Source: JABDQW01 sp942492025
GTDB taxonomy: Bacteria > Pseudomonadota > Gammaproteobacteria > SZUA-229
DNA length: 64,000 nucleotides
Assembly: GCA_942492025.1 (NCBI GenBank)
Contig: CALODJ010000008.1
Coordinates: forward strand, 1-64,000
Reading direction: 5' to 3'
The notes below the pieces were generated by a model. That model was not told the origin of the DNA and ran no database searches. It worked only from the letters and a program-made list of their open reading frames with translations. The position numbers and the translations under genes were made by a program. Below are positions 28,701-35,276 of the stretch, one piece after another (the stretch's first letter is position 1; every line of letters begins with the position of its first letter).

Positions 28701-28859
28701 GGTAATGGCTAAAGCGCGATAACGCAAACAGGCTGCGCGCTCGACCAGTTCTTCTGGAAATGACGCACCGCGTAGAAAGCTGTAATTGGAGATGCAGTGG
28801 AGTTCTGCGTACAACGGCAGTCTGACATTTTCACTCGTATTATCAGGCGAATAGCCCAT
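25701..28859 (-). CDS. dnaE2: Error-prone DNA polymerase DnaE2 (mutasome)
   Basis: 1052 residues from ATG 28859, which overlaps the imuB 3' end by 17 bp; the frame is open upstream but within imuB. The N-terminal PHP domain begins YAELHCISNYSFLRGASFPEEL. The catalytic palm has the acidic pair PDIDVDF, and the C-terminal half has KRKGGLDQFEGKLLEGM and an OB-fold (TTAGLVICRQRPGSAN). A C-family polymerase of this length beside imuA/imuB is DnaE2, the catalytic subunit of SOS translesion synthesis. It works with ImuB, which recruits it to the beta clamp. Confidence 0.95.
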   Translation of the reverse strand: MGYSPDNTSENVRLPLYAELHCISNYSFLRGASFPEELVERAACLRYRALAITDECSLAGVVRAHIAAKEHNLHLIIGSEFTLQDASRFVLLATDRASYGRLSHVITVARRQARKGEYYLTRQILERHHPKGCLALWLPNFSDTDHEHTINDQALRWLAQCFPQHCWIAVELLLTGDDQQRLHILQALGEKHRVPLCASGDVHMHHRPRRALQDTLTAIRLGKPLAQLGYELFPNGERYLRSRQRLQKIYPQALLEETLRIAECCQFSLDELRYEYPKELVPNNHTAKTWLRVLTEQGMQRRWPQGTPDKVKKAVEHELALVDEMAYAPYFLTVYDIVQYARTQGILCQGRGSAANSAICYCLGITEVDPDRMQLLFERFISKERNEPPDIDVDFEHERREEVIQYIYQKYGRERAALAATVITYRPRSAVRDVGKAIGMSLDQVDRLAKSIHWWHHVETIEQQLQENGFSLQNPLIERLVILVQQILGFPRHLSQHVGGFVINQGKLSHLVPVQNAAMPERTVIQWEKDDLEALGLLKIDILALGMLSAIRKALTYVSRYSKQTVTLADIPAEDPAVYQMIQQADTVGVFQIESRAQMSMLPRLKPRSFYDLVIEIAIIRPGPIQGDMVHPYLRRRNGEEVITYPSDAVKDVLSRTLGVPIFQEQVMQLAMVAAGFSAGEADQLRRSMAAWKRKGGLDQFEGKLLEGMKARGYSEQFAQQIFNQIKGFGEYGFPESHSASFALLAYASSWLKCYHHAAFTCALLNSQPMGFYAPAQLVADARKHGVHVLPVDVCISAHDSTLEFTGDNGSSEITSKKQSLRLGLRIIKGLSSTGIDNIICARKQRPFANVQDMATRAKLNKKDMECLAAANALKSLTGDRHRAYWQIAGIENNIPIFETPQFLEGDVMLPIPSEGQNITADYATTGLTLGRHPLALLRDRLSRRRIRKAEELWELNNDTKVTTAGLVICRQRPGSANNVVFVTLEDETGQTNVVVWPQLAERQARELLNAHLLCVQGSIQQEDGVLHLIAFRLQDLSTWLGDLSVHSRDFC

Positions 28860-30390
28860 GAAGATACCACCGGCAATGTTCGTTGAGCTCCTGGTATATC
28901 CATAAATGGCTTCCTTTGTTATCCACTGCAATATAGTAGTCACGACGAACATCGTGACCTGACCACCAGCCAGCCTGAATACGTTCCGGGCCCTTGATCA
29001 AGGTAACAGGCCCCTGCAACCAGGGTCGATGGTTCTTTTGCGGTAATACCCGCGGTTCAGGCAATAACCAGAAGGGCCGATGTTGTTTTGTGCTTTCACA
29101 TTTTTTTGTCACCGTTTCATTAACACGATAGGCATATTCTGGGCGGTGATCGGCAACACTGTGAAAAGTCCTGATCGCATCGCGACCCATTCTGGCCTGC
29201 ACCTGTTCGAGCAAAGTTACGATATCGCTCTCCTTGCGGAGCAGGGGTTGATCGAGTTCAGGCTCGAGAAACAGCGAAAGGTCCTCTGGCGAGAACAGTA
29301 TAAAGTCATTGGCGCTCAACTTGATACTCATCACCGGCGCCGCCAGTGACAGGCGATTTAAATGTTCTTCCAGCAAACTTATCAGATGCTTATGGTCACG
29401 GGTTGCCTGGCGCACACCGACGATGATATTGGTCGCAGCACACCTGTCATGATAAAGCTGAAACTGGCATTGATTAATACAGACATCACGTTGCCGCAGA
29501 AAAATCACCAGTTGCTGCAATAGTTGCCCCGCAACATTCAATAGCAAGGCGGTGTTGTGTACTTCCATCGGGAATTCATAAAACGTTTCGAATTCATCCG
29601 GTGAAGAAAAAAAATCCAGTGGATCAGGTATCAAGCCCAACGCACGATCAAGATAGCTGATGAGTTCAGGTCCAAAACGGCGTGCCAGTGCATGCCTGGG
29701 CAAACGCCATAGATCTCTTAACAGCCGAACACCGGTGTTACGCAATTGCTGTTTTTTTTTGAGCCCGATGGGTAAATTGTTAACAGACAAGCCACCTAGC
29801 ACGGATCGTAAATGCTGTTTGTTATGCACTACGTCGCTTTCACCACTATTTGCCAGTAACAGACTGGCCATGGGTGTCGGTGACACGGCACTGTGAAAAC
29901 TCTGCCGCCACTGTTCCGTAAGTTGCTGCCTAATCTGATCTTGTATCGCGGATAAACCACCAAACAGTTTCAGACTGCCGCGTACTTCAAGTAGCATGGC
30001 TTGTGGTGATTGCACATTGACCTTGGAAGTAAATTGCTCCGCCCATACTGCCAGTTGCTGTAATCTATCATGCTGTAACTGTTCATTGACCGGGTACACT
30101 TTTAGGCCGGGGCACAATGCACAAGCGGCATTAACCGGCATATATGCACGAACACCCTGCACTTCGGCCAAACGCGATGCTGTGTGTACGACAGAGCGGC
30201 CTTTGTATTCCTTTACCGCAACCGCAGGAATATCGCTTCGTTGATCATCATGAACCTCCAACGCCAGCTTTGGAAAGACCAGCGCAAGCCAAAGCGGCTG
30301 TGGGATTTCCGCTTCAGCCTGGCTGGCAGGTCGATGAACCTCAGGGGGGAGTAATAGCGGTAGAGGCAATACGGCTGGGGACTTTGCCAT
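28843..30390 (-). CDS. imuB: ImuB, catalytically inactive Y-family polymerase homologue
   Basis: 515 residues from ATG 30390; a TTG two codons upstream is also in frame. The Y-family palm/finger/thumb outline is kept, but motif I reads LWLALVFPKLALE, lacking the metal-binding Asp residues, as expected for ImuB, which acts as a scaffold between clamp, ImuA and DnaE2. The position where ImuB normally carries its clamp-binding motif reads EDLSLF (residues 369-374), an imperfect version of QxxLF with Asp in place of Gln. It lies 19 bp after imuA and is second-last of the mutasome operon. Confidence 0.93.
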   Translation of the reverse strand: MAKSPAVLPLPLLLPPEVHRPASQAEAEIPQPLWLALVFPKLALEVHDDQRSDIPAVAVKEYKGRSVVHTASRLAEVQGVRAYMPVNAACALCPGLKVYPVNEQLQHDRLQQLAVWAEQFTSKVNVQSPQAMLLEVRGSLKLFGGLSAIQDQIRQQLTEQWRQSFHSAVSPTPMASLLLANSGESDVVHNKQHLRSVLGGLSVNNLPIGLKKKQQLRNTGVRLLRDLWRLPRHALARRFGPELISYLDRALGLIPDPLDFFSSPDEFETFYEFPMEVHNTALLLNVAGQLLQQLVIFLRQRDVCINQCQFQLYHDRCAATNIIVGVRQATRDHKHLISLLEEHLNRLSLAAPVMSIKLSANDFILFSPEDLSLFLEPELDQPLLRKESDIVTLLEQVQARMGRDAIRTFHSVADHRPEYAYRVNETVTKKCESTKQHRPFWLLPEPRVLPQKNHRPWLQGPVTLIKGPERIQAGWWSGHDVRRDYYIAVDNKGSHLWIYQELNEHCRWYLHGLFA

Positions 30391-30409
30391 TACCAACCAC
30401 CAGGAAAAT

Positions 30410-31033
30410 TCAATGCATCCGCAGATTCACGTGCACGCTACGGTACTGATAGGTACCCCGTGCCTTTAAAACCTCAACGTGAACACCGGTTTCTGAAGGC
30501 TTTAAATTTAGACGTAATGCTGCTGGTGAATGTTCGTGATTTCGTTGACGGAACAGCACCCCCAGACTTTGTCCCGTTTCTGCCGCCAGTTGTAAACGGC
30601 GAATCGCACCACTGGGTAAGCCGTTCTGCCAGGCAAGCACCATAGCGCAGGCCTTGGTCTGCAAGGCCTTTTCGATACTCCATGAAGCATCTTTGCAGGC
30701 GTTATCAGGCTGAATTACAATGACATAATCCATGTCGATACCAGCGCGTTCTAATGCAGGTGCATAAGGTACGTAAGGTGGTGATATCCACAGGATCCAG
30801 CGCTTCTGGTGAGTAATGGTCCGCATCAAGGGTAATAACAGCTGTAGCTCACCCACGCCCCATTGGGGTGTCACCATTTCCATAATAGCATTGGTCGGCC
30901 AACCACCACCGGGCAAGCAGGCATCCAGTTGAGGATGACCCGTTGGTGTGCCGGTCATCAGGTAACGGCCGGCATCTTTGCCACGCCAAACCCGGGGGTT
31001 GTTCTCCAGCAATGTTTGCAATTGGTTATTCAT
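30410..31033 (-). CDS. imuA: ImuA, RecA-like mutasome accessory protein
   Basis: 207 residues from ATG 31033. An in-frame TTG at 31045 would overlap the stop of the small upstream gene. Motifs of the ImuA/SulA-like RecA-fold family: VWRGKDAGRYLMTGTPTGHPQLDACLPGGGWP, then a degenerate ATP site (ELQLLLPLM), WILWISPPYVPYAPALERAGI and the C-terminal GVLFRQRNHEHSPAALRLNL. ImuA partners ImuB and DnaE2 in SOS mutagenesis. It lies 8 bp after the small clamp-motif protein gene. Confidence 0.92.
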   Translation of the reverse strand: MNNQLQTLLENNPRVWRGKDAGRYLMTGTPTGHPQLDACLPGGGWPTNAIMEMVTPQWGVGELQLLLPLMRTITHQKRWILWISPPYVPYAPALERAGIDMDYVIVIQPDNACKDASWSIEKALQTKACAMVLAWQNGLPSGAIRRLQLAAETGQSLGVLFRQRNHEHSPAALRLNLKPSETGVHVEVLKARGTYQYRSVHVNLRMH

Positions 31034-31041
31034 GCTTACTT

Positions 31042-31224
31042 TCAACCTGTCTGCTCTATGGCTACATCGTTATCCACAGTCTTGTAATACGCTTTTAACA
31101 GAGTTTTGATTTTCATTTGTTTTAGCTCGGGCTTTTCTTCCGGGAACAAGTTCATTTGCTGAGGTGCCGGACCATAAGGGTCCTGAGACGTTGATGATAC
31201 GTTTTTAAATTTTTTGTTAGTCAT
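31042..31224 (-). CDS. 60-residue protein with a beta-clamp-binding motif, in the mutasome operon
   Basis: A small reading frame between lexA and imuA, same strand, 41 bp after lexA and 8 bp before the imuA ATG. The start ATG 31224 has GAGG 7 bases upstream. The protein is hydrophilic: a disordered N-terminal half, then QMNLF at residues 23-27 followed by PEEKPELKQMKIKTLLKAYY, a short amphipathic helix. QxxLF is the consensus by which polymerases and repair proteins dock on the DnaN sliding clamp. ImuB here has a weakened version of that motif, so this protein could supply or strengthen clamp contact. The clamp-binding role is inference; I know no named family for it. Confidence 0.6.
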   Translation of the reverse strand: MTNKKFKNVSSTSQDPYGPAPQQMNLFPEEKPELKQMKIKTLLKAYYKTVDNDVAIEQTG

Positions 31225-31265
31225 TGGTTTGCCTCGACTCTATTCATTTCATTCAACATTTATAA

Positions 31266-31880
31266 CTACAGATGCCGCAATACACCGACTGCGATTCCTT
31301 CGATATCCAGCGGTTGTTTTTTCATGTTTACTTCAATGACATTGAAATCGGGATTTTCAGGATGCAGGTAAACCATGTGCCCCTTGACTTGCAAACGTTT
31401 GACAGTCACGTCATCTTCGATGCGCGCCACGACGATCTGGCCGTTGTTGGCGGTTGAAGCACGATGCACTGCCAGCAGGTCGCCATCGTAGATACCAACC
31501 TCCCGCATGCTTTCGCCCTTCACGCGCAACAGGTAATCTGCGCTGGGATGAAAGGTGTCGTTATCCACGCGGCAGTAATCTTCGATATGCTCCTGCGCCA
31601 GTATCGGGCTACCGGCAGCAACCTGACCAACGATTGGTAAACCGGGTTGCACTTCTTCGGATACCGATTGACCACGCAGACGGATACCCCGTGATGCATT
31701 GGGAACCAGTTCGATGGCGCCTTTGCGATTCAGGGCCTGCAAGTGCCCACGGATACCGTTTGTGGAGCTGACCCCCATCGCTGCTGTAATTTCTGCAACA
31801 GTGGGCGGCATCCCATTCGAAGCAACTGCTTCCTTAATAAATTCAAATATTTGACTCTGGCGTTTGGTTAATTTTTCCAT
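31266..31880 (-). CDS. lexA: LexA repressor
   Basis: 204 residues. An N-terminal winged helix (TKRQSQIFEFIKEAV, PPTVAEITAAMGVSSTNGIRGHLQAL) binds SOS boxes. The S24 protease domain has the cleavage site VAAGSP (Ala-Gly), the nucleophile Ser in VKGESM and the general-base Lys in DVTVKRL. RecA-stimulated self-cleavage opens the regulon. It heads the operon lexA-small ORF-imuA-imuB-dnaE2, the classic cassette form in which a LexA copy controls its own mutasome. A LexA box lies 30 bp upstream of its start. Whether this is the sole LexA of the organism cannot be seen here. Confidence 0.95.
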   Translation of the reverse strand: MEKLTKRQSQIFEFIKEAVASNGMPPTVAEITAAMGVSSTNGIRGHLQALNRKGAIELVPNASRGIRLRGQSVSEEVQPGLPIVGQVAAGSPILAQEHIEDYCRVDNDTFHPSADYLLRVKGESMREVGIYDGDLLAVHRASTANNGQIVVARIEDDVTVKRLQVKGHMVYLHPENPDFNVIEVNMKKQPLDIEGIAVGVLRHL

Positions 31881-31909
31881 GTCTTTTATGATCTCTTCAT
31901 GTCTTGATA

Positions 31910-31925
31910 CTGCCTATATTAACAG
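31910..31925 (-). promoter_or_regulatory. LexA (SOS) box of the mutasome operon
   Basis: CTGCCTATATTAACAG matches CTG-N10-CAG, the gammaproteobacterial SOS box, 30 bp before the lexA start. It is embedded in a larger inverted repeat (CTGCCTATA at 31910-31918, TATAGGCAG at 31941-31949), and CTGTTCATAAAATCAC on the minus strand is a second, imperfect box. It predicts autoregulation and damage induction of the whole cassette. Confidence 0.75.
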
Positions 31926-32031
31926 TGATTTTATGAACAGTATAGGCAGACGGCCGGAAGATATCAAGCCCGTAATCGATTTTTTCGATGGCTTTTGCAG
32001 AACAAATTAATCGACAATTAAAATACCGCTT

Positions 32032-32158
32032 TAGCCCGGATGTTGCACAAAGGCAGACATGAAATTTTGCAGATTAGTCAATATTTCAATCAGATACGTT
32101 CGAAATGACAAGGTATTGTGCGGTTGCAGTTTGTCCTATTCATGCAACATCCAGGCTA
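32032..32158 (+). mobile_element. MITE-like element, family 2, complete copy
   Basis: 127 bp with terminal inverted repeats TAGCCCGGATGTTGCA and TGCAACATCCAGGCTA (15 of 16 positions), each ending in TA. No coding capacity. A truncated direct copy sits at 23355-23465. The 350 bp to its right hold an FNR-type box and the promoter of the RRM-like gene. Confidence 0.8.
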
Positions 32159-32378
32159 GGAAAACAGGCGTTCACACTGGATCATAGTTTATGGGTATCT
32201 GGCTTTTCGCTGGTTTTTTTGATGTCAATTTTTCCTCAACGACACATCTTTCACATTTTAGACGTACGCTTTTCTGTGTTTTTTAATGTATAAACTGTCG
32301 TAATTTGTTAAATAACGCTGTTTTTTCAAAATATCTGAACCGTAAAGGTTTATATCAGATCTTAGAAGTAATATTTTC

Positions 32379-32392
32379 TTGATCCACATCAA
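32379..32392. promoter_or_regulatory. FNR/ANR box upstream of the RRM-like gene
   Basis: TTGATCCACATCAA matches the FNR/ANR consensus TTGAT-N4-ATCAA at every defined base. A -10-like TATGAA lies at 32413-32418, which would place the box near -40 as in class II activation. The gene start is 120 bp downstream. It predicts anaerobic induction. Confidence 0.7.
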
Positions 32393-32512
32393 TTTATCAA
32401 CTTAAAGTATCGTATGAAAAGCTCATAAAGTCAGCATAATAGGAATATATCCAAGGAATTCTCGATATTTTCTATTTTAAATGCATATAATCACTTTTAG
32501 AGGTAGCAGAAG

Positions 32513-32755
32513 ATGCTTATTCAAGTTTTAAATCTGCCTTCTGGAACGACTGTCGATGAAGTCAGGGATCTATTCCGCAGCATGAACATAATTGACAGTA
32601 TTCATGTGAATTATGCGAGTGATCCGGAACACACCGTCGCATGGGTGGGGCTCAACTGCAGCCAGACAGGTGCGAATGCCATATCTGAATTGCTCGATGG
32701 AAGGTATTTCAAGGGCCGGCACGTACACACTTACGCCTCCCTGTTCCTGCATTAG
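32513..32755 (+). CDS. Small RRM-like (RNA recognition motif) protein
   Basis: 80 residues. The layout follows a single RRM: strand 1/RNP2 LIQVLNLP, helix 1 TVDEVRDLFRSMN, strand 2 IDSIHVNY, strand 3/RNP1-like TVAWVGLN, helix 2 ANAISELLDGRYFKGRHVHTY. RNP1 is degenerate, lacking the usual aromatic pair, so RNA binding is likely but not certain. GAGGTAG precedes the ATG. The gene is monocistronic and preceded by a perfect FNR-type box, suggesting a role in post-transcriptional control under low oxygen (inference). Confidence 0.75.
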   Translation: MLIQVLNLPSGTTVDEVRDLFRSMNIIDSIHVNYASDPEHTVAWVGLNCSQTGANAISELLDGRYFKGRHVHTYASLFLH

Positions 32756-32823
32756 ATAGCCTTAACATTGCCCGGAACGGATGTGACAACGCCATCTTGA
32801 TCAATTATTAATCACCCCGTCTC

Positions 32824-32989
32824 TAATGGCACTTTCTTAAGCTGAAAAATGATTGGAGTAGTGTCATTGCGAGGAACGACAGCGACGTGGCAATCTTACT
32901 GTAGCGCGCGTTTCAGAAGCTTGTTTCGTACCTCGCAATGACGAATTTACTCTAAAACATTGCATTTTCAGCTTAAGTAAGTGCCATTA
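32824..32989. mobile_element. Palindromic repeat element, family 3 (complete copy)
   Basis: 166 bp whose ends are inverted repeats: TAATGGCACTTTCTTAAGCTG on the left as two segments (TAATGGCACTT, CTTAAGCTGAAAA) and TTTTCAGCTTAAGTAAGTGCCATTA in mirror form on the right. Inner arms containing cattgcgagg and cctcgcaatg also pair, so the whole element can fold on itself. Solo ends occur at 5285 and 16255. It lies between the RRM-like gene and the moxR operon. Confidence 0.75.
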
Positions 32990-33073
32990 ACCCCGTCTCC
33001 TTTTCTGATTCTGTGCTAAAGAATAGCTTTATATATCGCGTTTTTTCAATCCTATGCACCACAAGGAAGCGCA

Positions 33074-34030
33074 ATGTCGAGCCATTCCAGCAATCCAATC
33101 CAGTCGCTTTTTAACAACCTTTCACGCGTTATTTACGGCAAAAATGAGGTTCTGCTATTTACCCTGACGACGCTGCTGTGCCGTGGCCATCTGTTGATCG
33201 AGGATGTTCCCGGACTGGGCAAAACGACACTGGCCAAGTCGCTTGCCCGCTCACTGGACATGGCGTTCAACCGTATTCAATGCACACCCGACCTGATGCC
33301 TTCGGACATTACCGGCATCAACGTTTATAATTCAGAGGAACACCGTTTCCATTTCCTGCCCGGTCCGGTGTTTACCGATATATTGTTGGCCGATGAGATT
33401 AACCGCGCCACACCGCGCACGCAATCAGCACTACTCGAAGCCATGGCTGAGCGCAGCGTGAGTCTGGATCGCAAAATACACAGCTTGTCCGCGAATTTCA
33501 TGGTCATCGCTACTCAGAATCCGGTTGAATCTGCCGGTACCTACCCACTGCCTGAAGCACAGCTCGATCGGTTTTTTATGCGCATTGGCCTTGGATACCC
33601 GGATCAGGCCGAGGAGATCCGGATCCTGACTGATCAGCCGCACCGGCAGGCACTGCAGCAACTACAGCCGGTTATGACGCCCGATCAATTACAGCAATTC
33701 AGCCTGCATGCCGGCAAAACTCAACTCGACCACAGGCTTTATGCTTACATCACGGATCTGGTTCGAGCCACACGAGAACACCCCTCGGTGCGCCTTGGTT
33801 CGAGCCCCCGTGGTTCACTCGCACTCGCCGCCGCATCCAAAGCCTATGCCTTCTTGGCGGGTAAAAAATTTGTCACACCGGACATTGTCCAGAAACTGAT
33901 AGAACCGGTACTCGGACATCGCTTGATCTTTAATGATGCGCATTTGTATCAACCGGATGCCAGAGCACAGTTCTTCAATGACTTAATGAGCCGTGTCGTC
34001 GTGCCCGATCATGCAGAAACAGCCGCCTGA
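33074..34030 (+). CDS. MoxR-family AAA+ ATPase
   Basis: 318 residues. Walker A is EDVPGLGKTTLA, Walker B LLADEINRA, sensor 1 VIATQNPVE, and arginine/sensor 2 region RLGSSPRGSLALA: the standard MoxR set. MoxR ATPases act as chaperone-like assembly factors with partner proteins encoded downstream. AAGGAAG precedes the ATG. It is first gene of a three-gene operon with a DUF58 protein and a membrane transglutaminase, a widely conserved arrangement whose exact substrate is unknown. Confidence 0.93.
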   Translation: MSSHSSNPIQSLFNNLSRVIYGKNEVLLFTLTTLLCRGHLLIEDVPGLGKTTLAKSLARSLDMAFNRIQCTPDLMPSDITGINVYNSEEHRFHFLPGPVFTDILLADEINRATPRTQSALLEAMAERSVSLDRKIHSLSANFMVIATQNPVESAGTYPLPEAQLDRFFMRIGLGYPDQAEEIRILTDQPHRQALQQLQPVMTPDQLQQFSLHAGKTQLDHRLYAYITDLVRATREHPSVRLGSSPRGSLALAAASKAYAFLAGKKFVTPDIVQKLIEPVLGHRLIFNDAHLYQPDARAQFFNDLMSRVVVPDHAETAA

Positions 34031-34040
34031 GCGATAGCTG

Positions 34041-35276
34041 ATGGTACGGCAAATGGATTTGACAGAACAATTTAGGCCTGTTCTGACGTGGCTCTCTCGA
34101 CACTTCGATTCAGAACGTTTTTTTATCGTTCTCAGTTTGATACTGTTTTTGGTCGCCTGGAACCGGGGTATCGCCTTACTCTATGGCATGGTGTCGCTAT
34201 TAGTGGCGATACTGGCCGTTTCTTACCTGCTGCCGCATCTGAACATCCGAAAGCTGAGAGTGAAGTTGCCAGCCCAGCTGTGCGGCACAGCCGGGGAAAT
34301 GCTCGAAATCGAACTAGCCCTCTCCAGCAAGACGCGCTGCGAGCACATCAGCGTCAGCCTCGATCATCTGTTTCCTTCTGACGAACGCAATCAAGCTGCG
34401 TTCATCCCTTACCTGCACGGTGACGCCAGTGCTAATCTGAAATGGATGTGCAACCAGCGGGGCGATTATGAAATCCGCCAGCTCGTTGTTTCGAGTGATT
34501 TTCCATTTGGTCTACACACTGCGACACGTCGCATTAACTGTAGCCCCGTCCGCTTGCTGGTTTACCCCAAGACTTTCTGCATCCATGCGCTGCCCGTGTT
34601 TAGCTCACGCTCGCACGCCGTTCATGGCCAGAGGATTTTCAACCTCCCCCATTCTGATGAAGAATATGCAGGCGTTCGAGAATATCGACAGGGTGATAAT
34701 TTAAAACACATACACTGGGGGGCATCTGCACGGCAACAGGAATTGATCGTTCGCGAGTTTGAGTCCTACGATCGACCTGCAATGCTGATCATTTTGAACA
34801 GCAATGAACACGACGAAATCGGTCAGGCACCGCATTCGAGCTTCGAATACAGTATTCAAATTGCTGCATCACTGATGTTATTCGCTTCCCGACAGGGTAT
34901 TGCGGTGGAGCTCTTTGCTGAAGGCCGGCAGGGATTCCATTTGAACCTATCACCTGGCGGAACTTTGATGGACCGCCAGCTCGGCCAGTTTGCCCAAATG
35001 AAAGCGGATGGATCCGGTAATTACGGGCAGATTGTGTCATCAGCTTGCCATCGCGTTCATCATATCGATACGGTGGTGACTTTTATTTCACAGCCGTTTT
35101 CCGACCTTCGGTGCCTGGGCAACAAAAACCATATCGATATACGTTTCGATCAGCAGAGCTTTATCGATCGCCGTTTAAGCAGCAAACAGATAAAACCGAC
35201 CATTTCAGGCACACGTGTTTCTTATACCGTGCAATGGGGCGACCCACTGGAACGGGTATTCAATGAAGGTCACTAA
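34041..35276 (+). CDS. DUF58 domain protein (MoxR partner)
   Basis: 411 residues, 10 bp after moxR. Two N-terminal membrane helices (FFIVLSLILFLVAWN, LLYGMVSLLVAILAVSYLL) precede a beta-rich region and the DUF58 signature EEYAGVREYRQGDNLKHIHWGASARQQELIVREFE, near residues 210-245, followed by a vWA-like fold. DUF58 proteins are the usual partners of MoxR ATPases. The stop overlaps the start of the next gene by 14 bp, so the two are probably translationally coupled. Confidence 0.9.
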   Translation: MVRQMDLTEQFRPVLTWLSRHFDSERFFIVLSLILFLVAWNRGIALLYGMVSLLVAILAVSYLLPHLNIRKLRVKLPAQLCGTAGEMLEIELALSSKTRCEHISVSLDHLFPSDERNQAAFIPYLHGDASANLKWMCNQRGDYEIRQLVVSSDFPFGLHTATRRINCSPVRLLVYPKTFCIHALPVFSSRSHAVHGQRIFNLPHSDEEYAGVREYRQGDNLKHIHWGASARQQELIVREFESYDRPAMLIILNSNEHDEIGQAPHSSFEYSIQIAASLMLFASRQGIAVELFAEGRQGFHLNLSPGGTLMDRQLGQFAQMKADGSGNYGQIVSSACHRVHHIDTVVTFISQPFSDLRCLGNKNHIDIRFDQQSFIDRRLSSKQIKPTISGTRVSYTVQWGDPLERVFNEGH

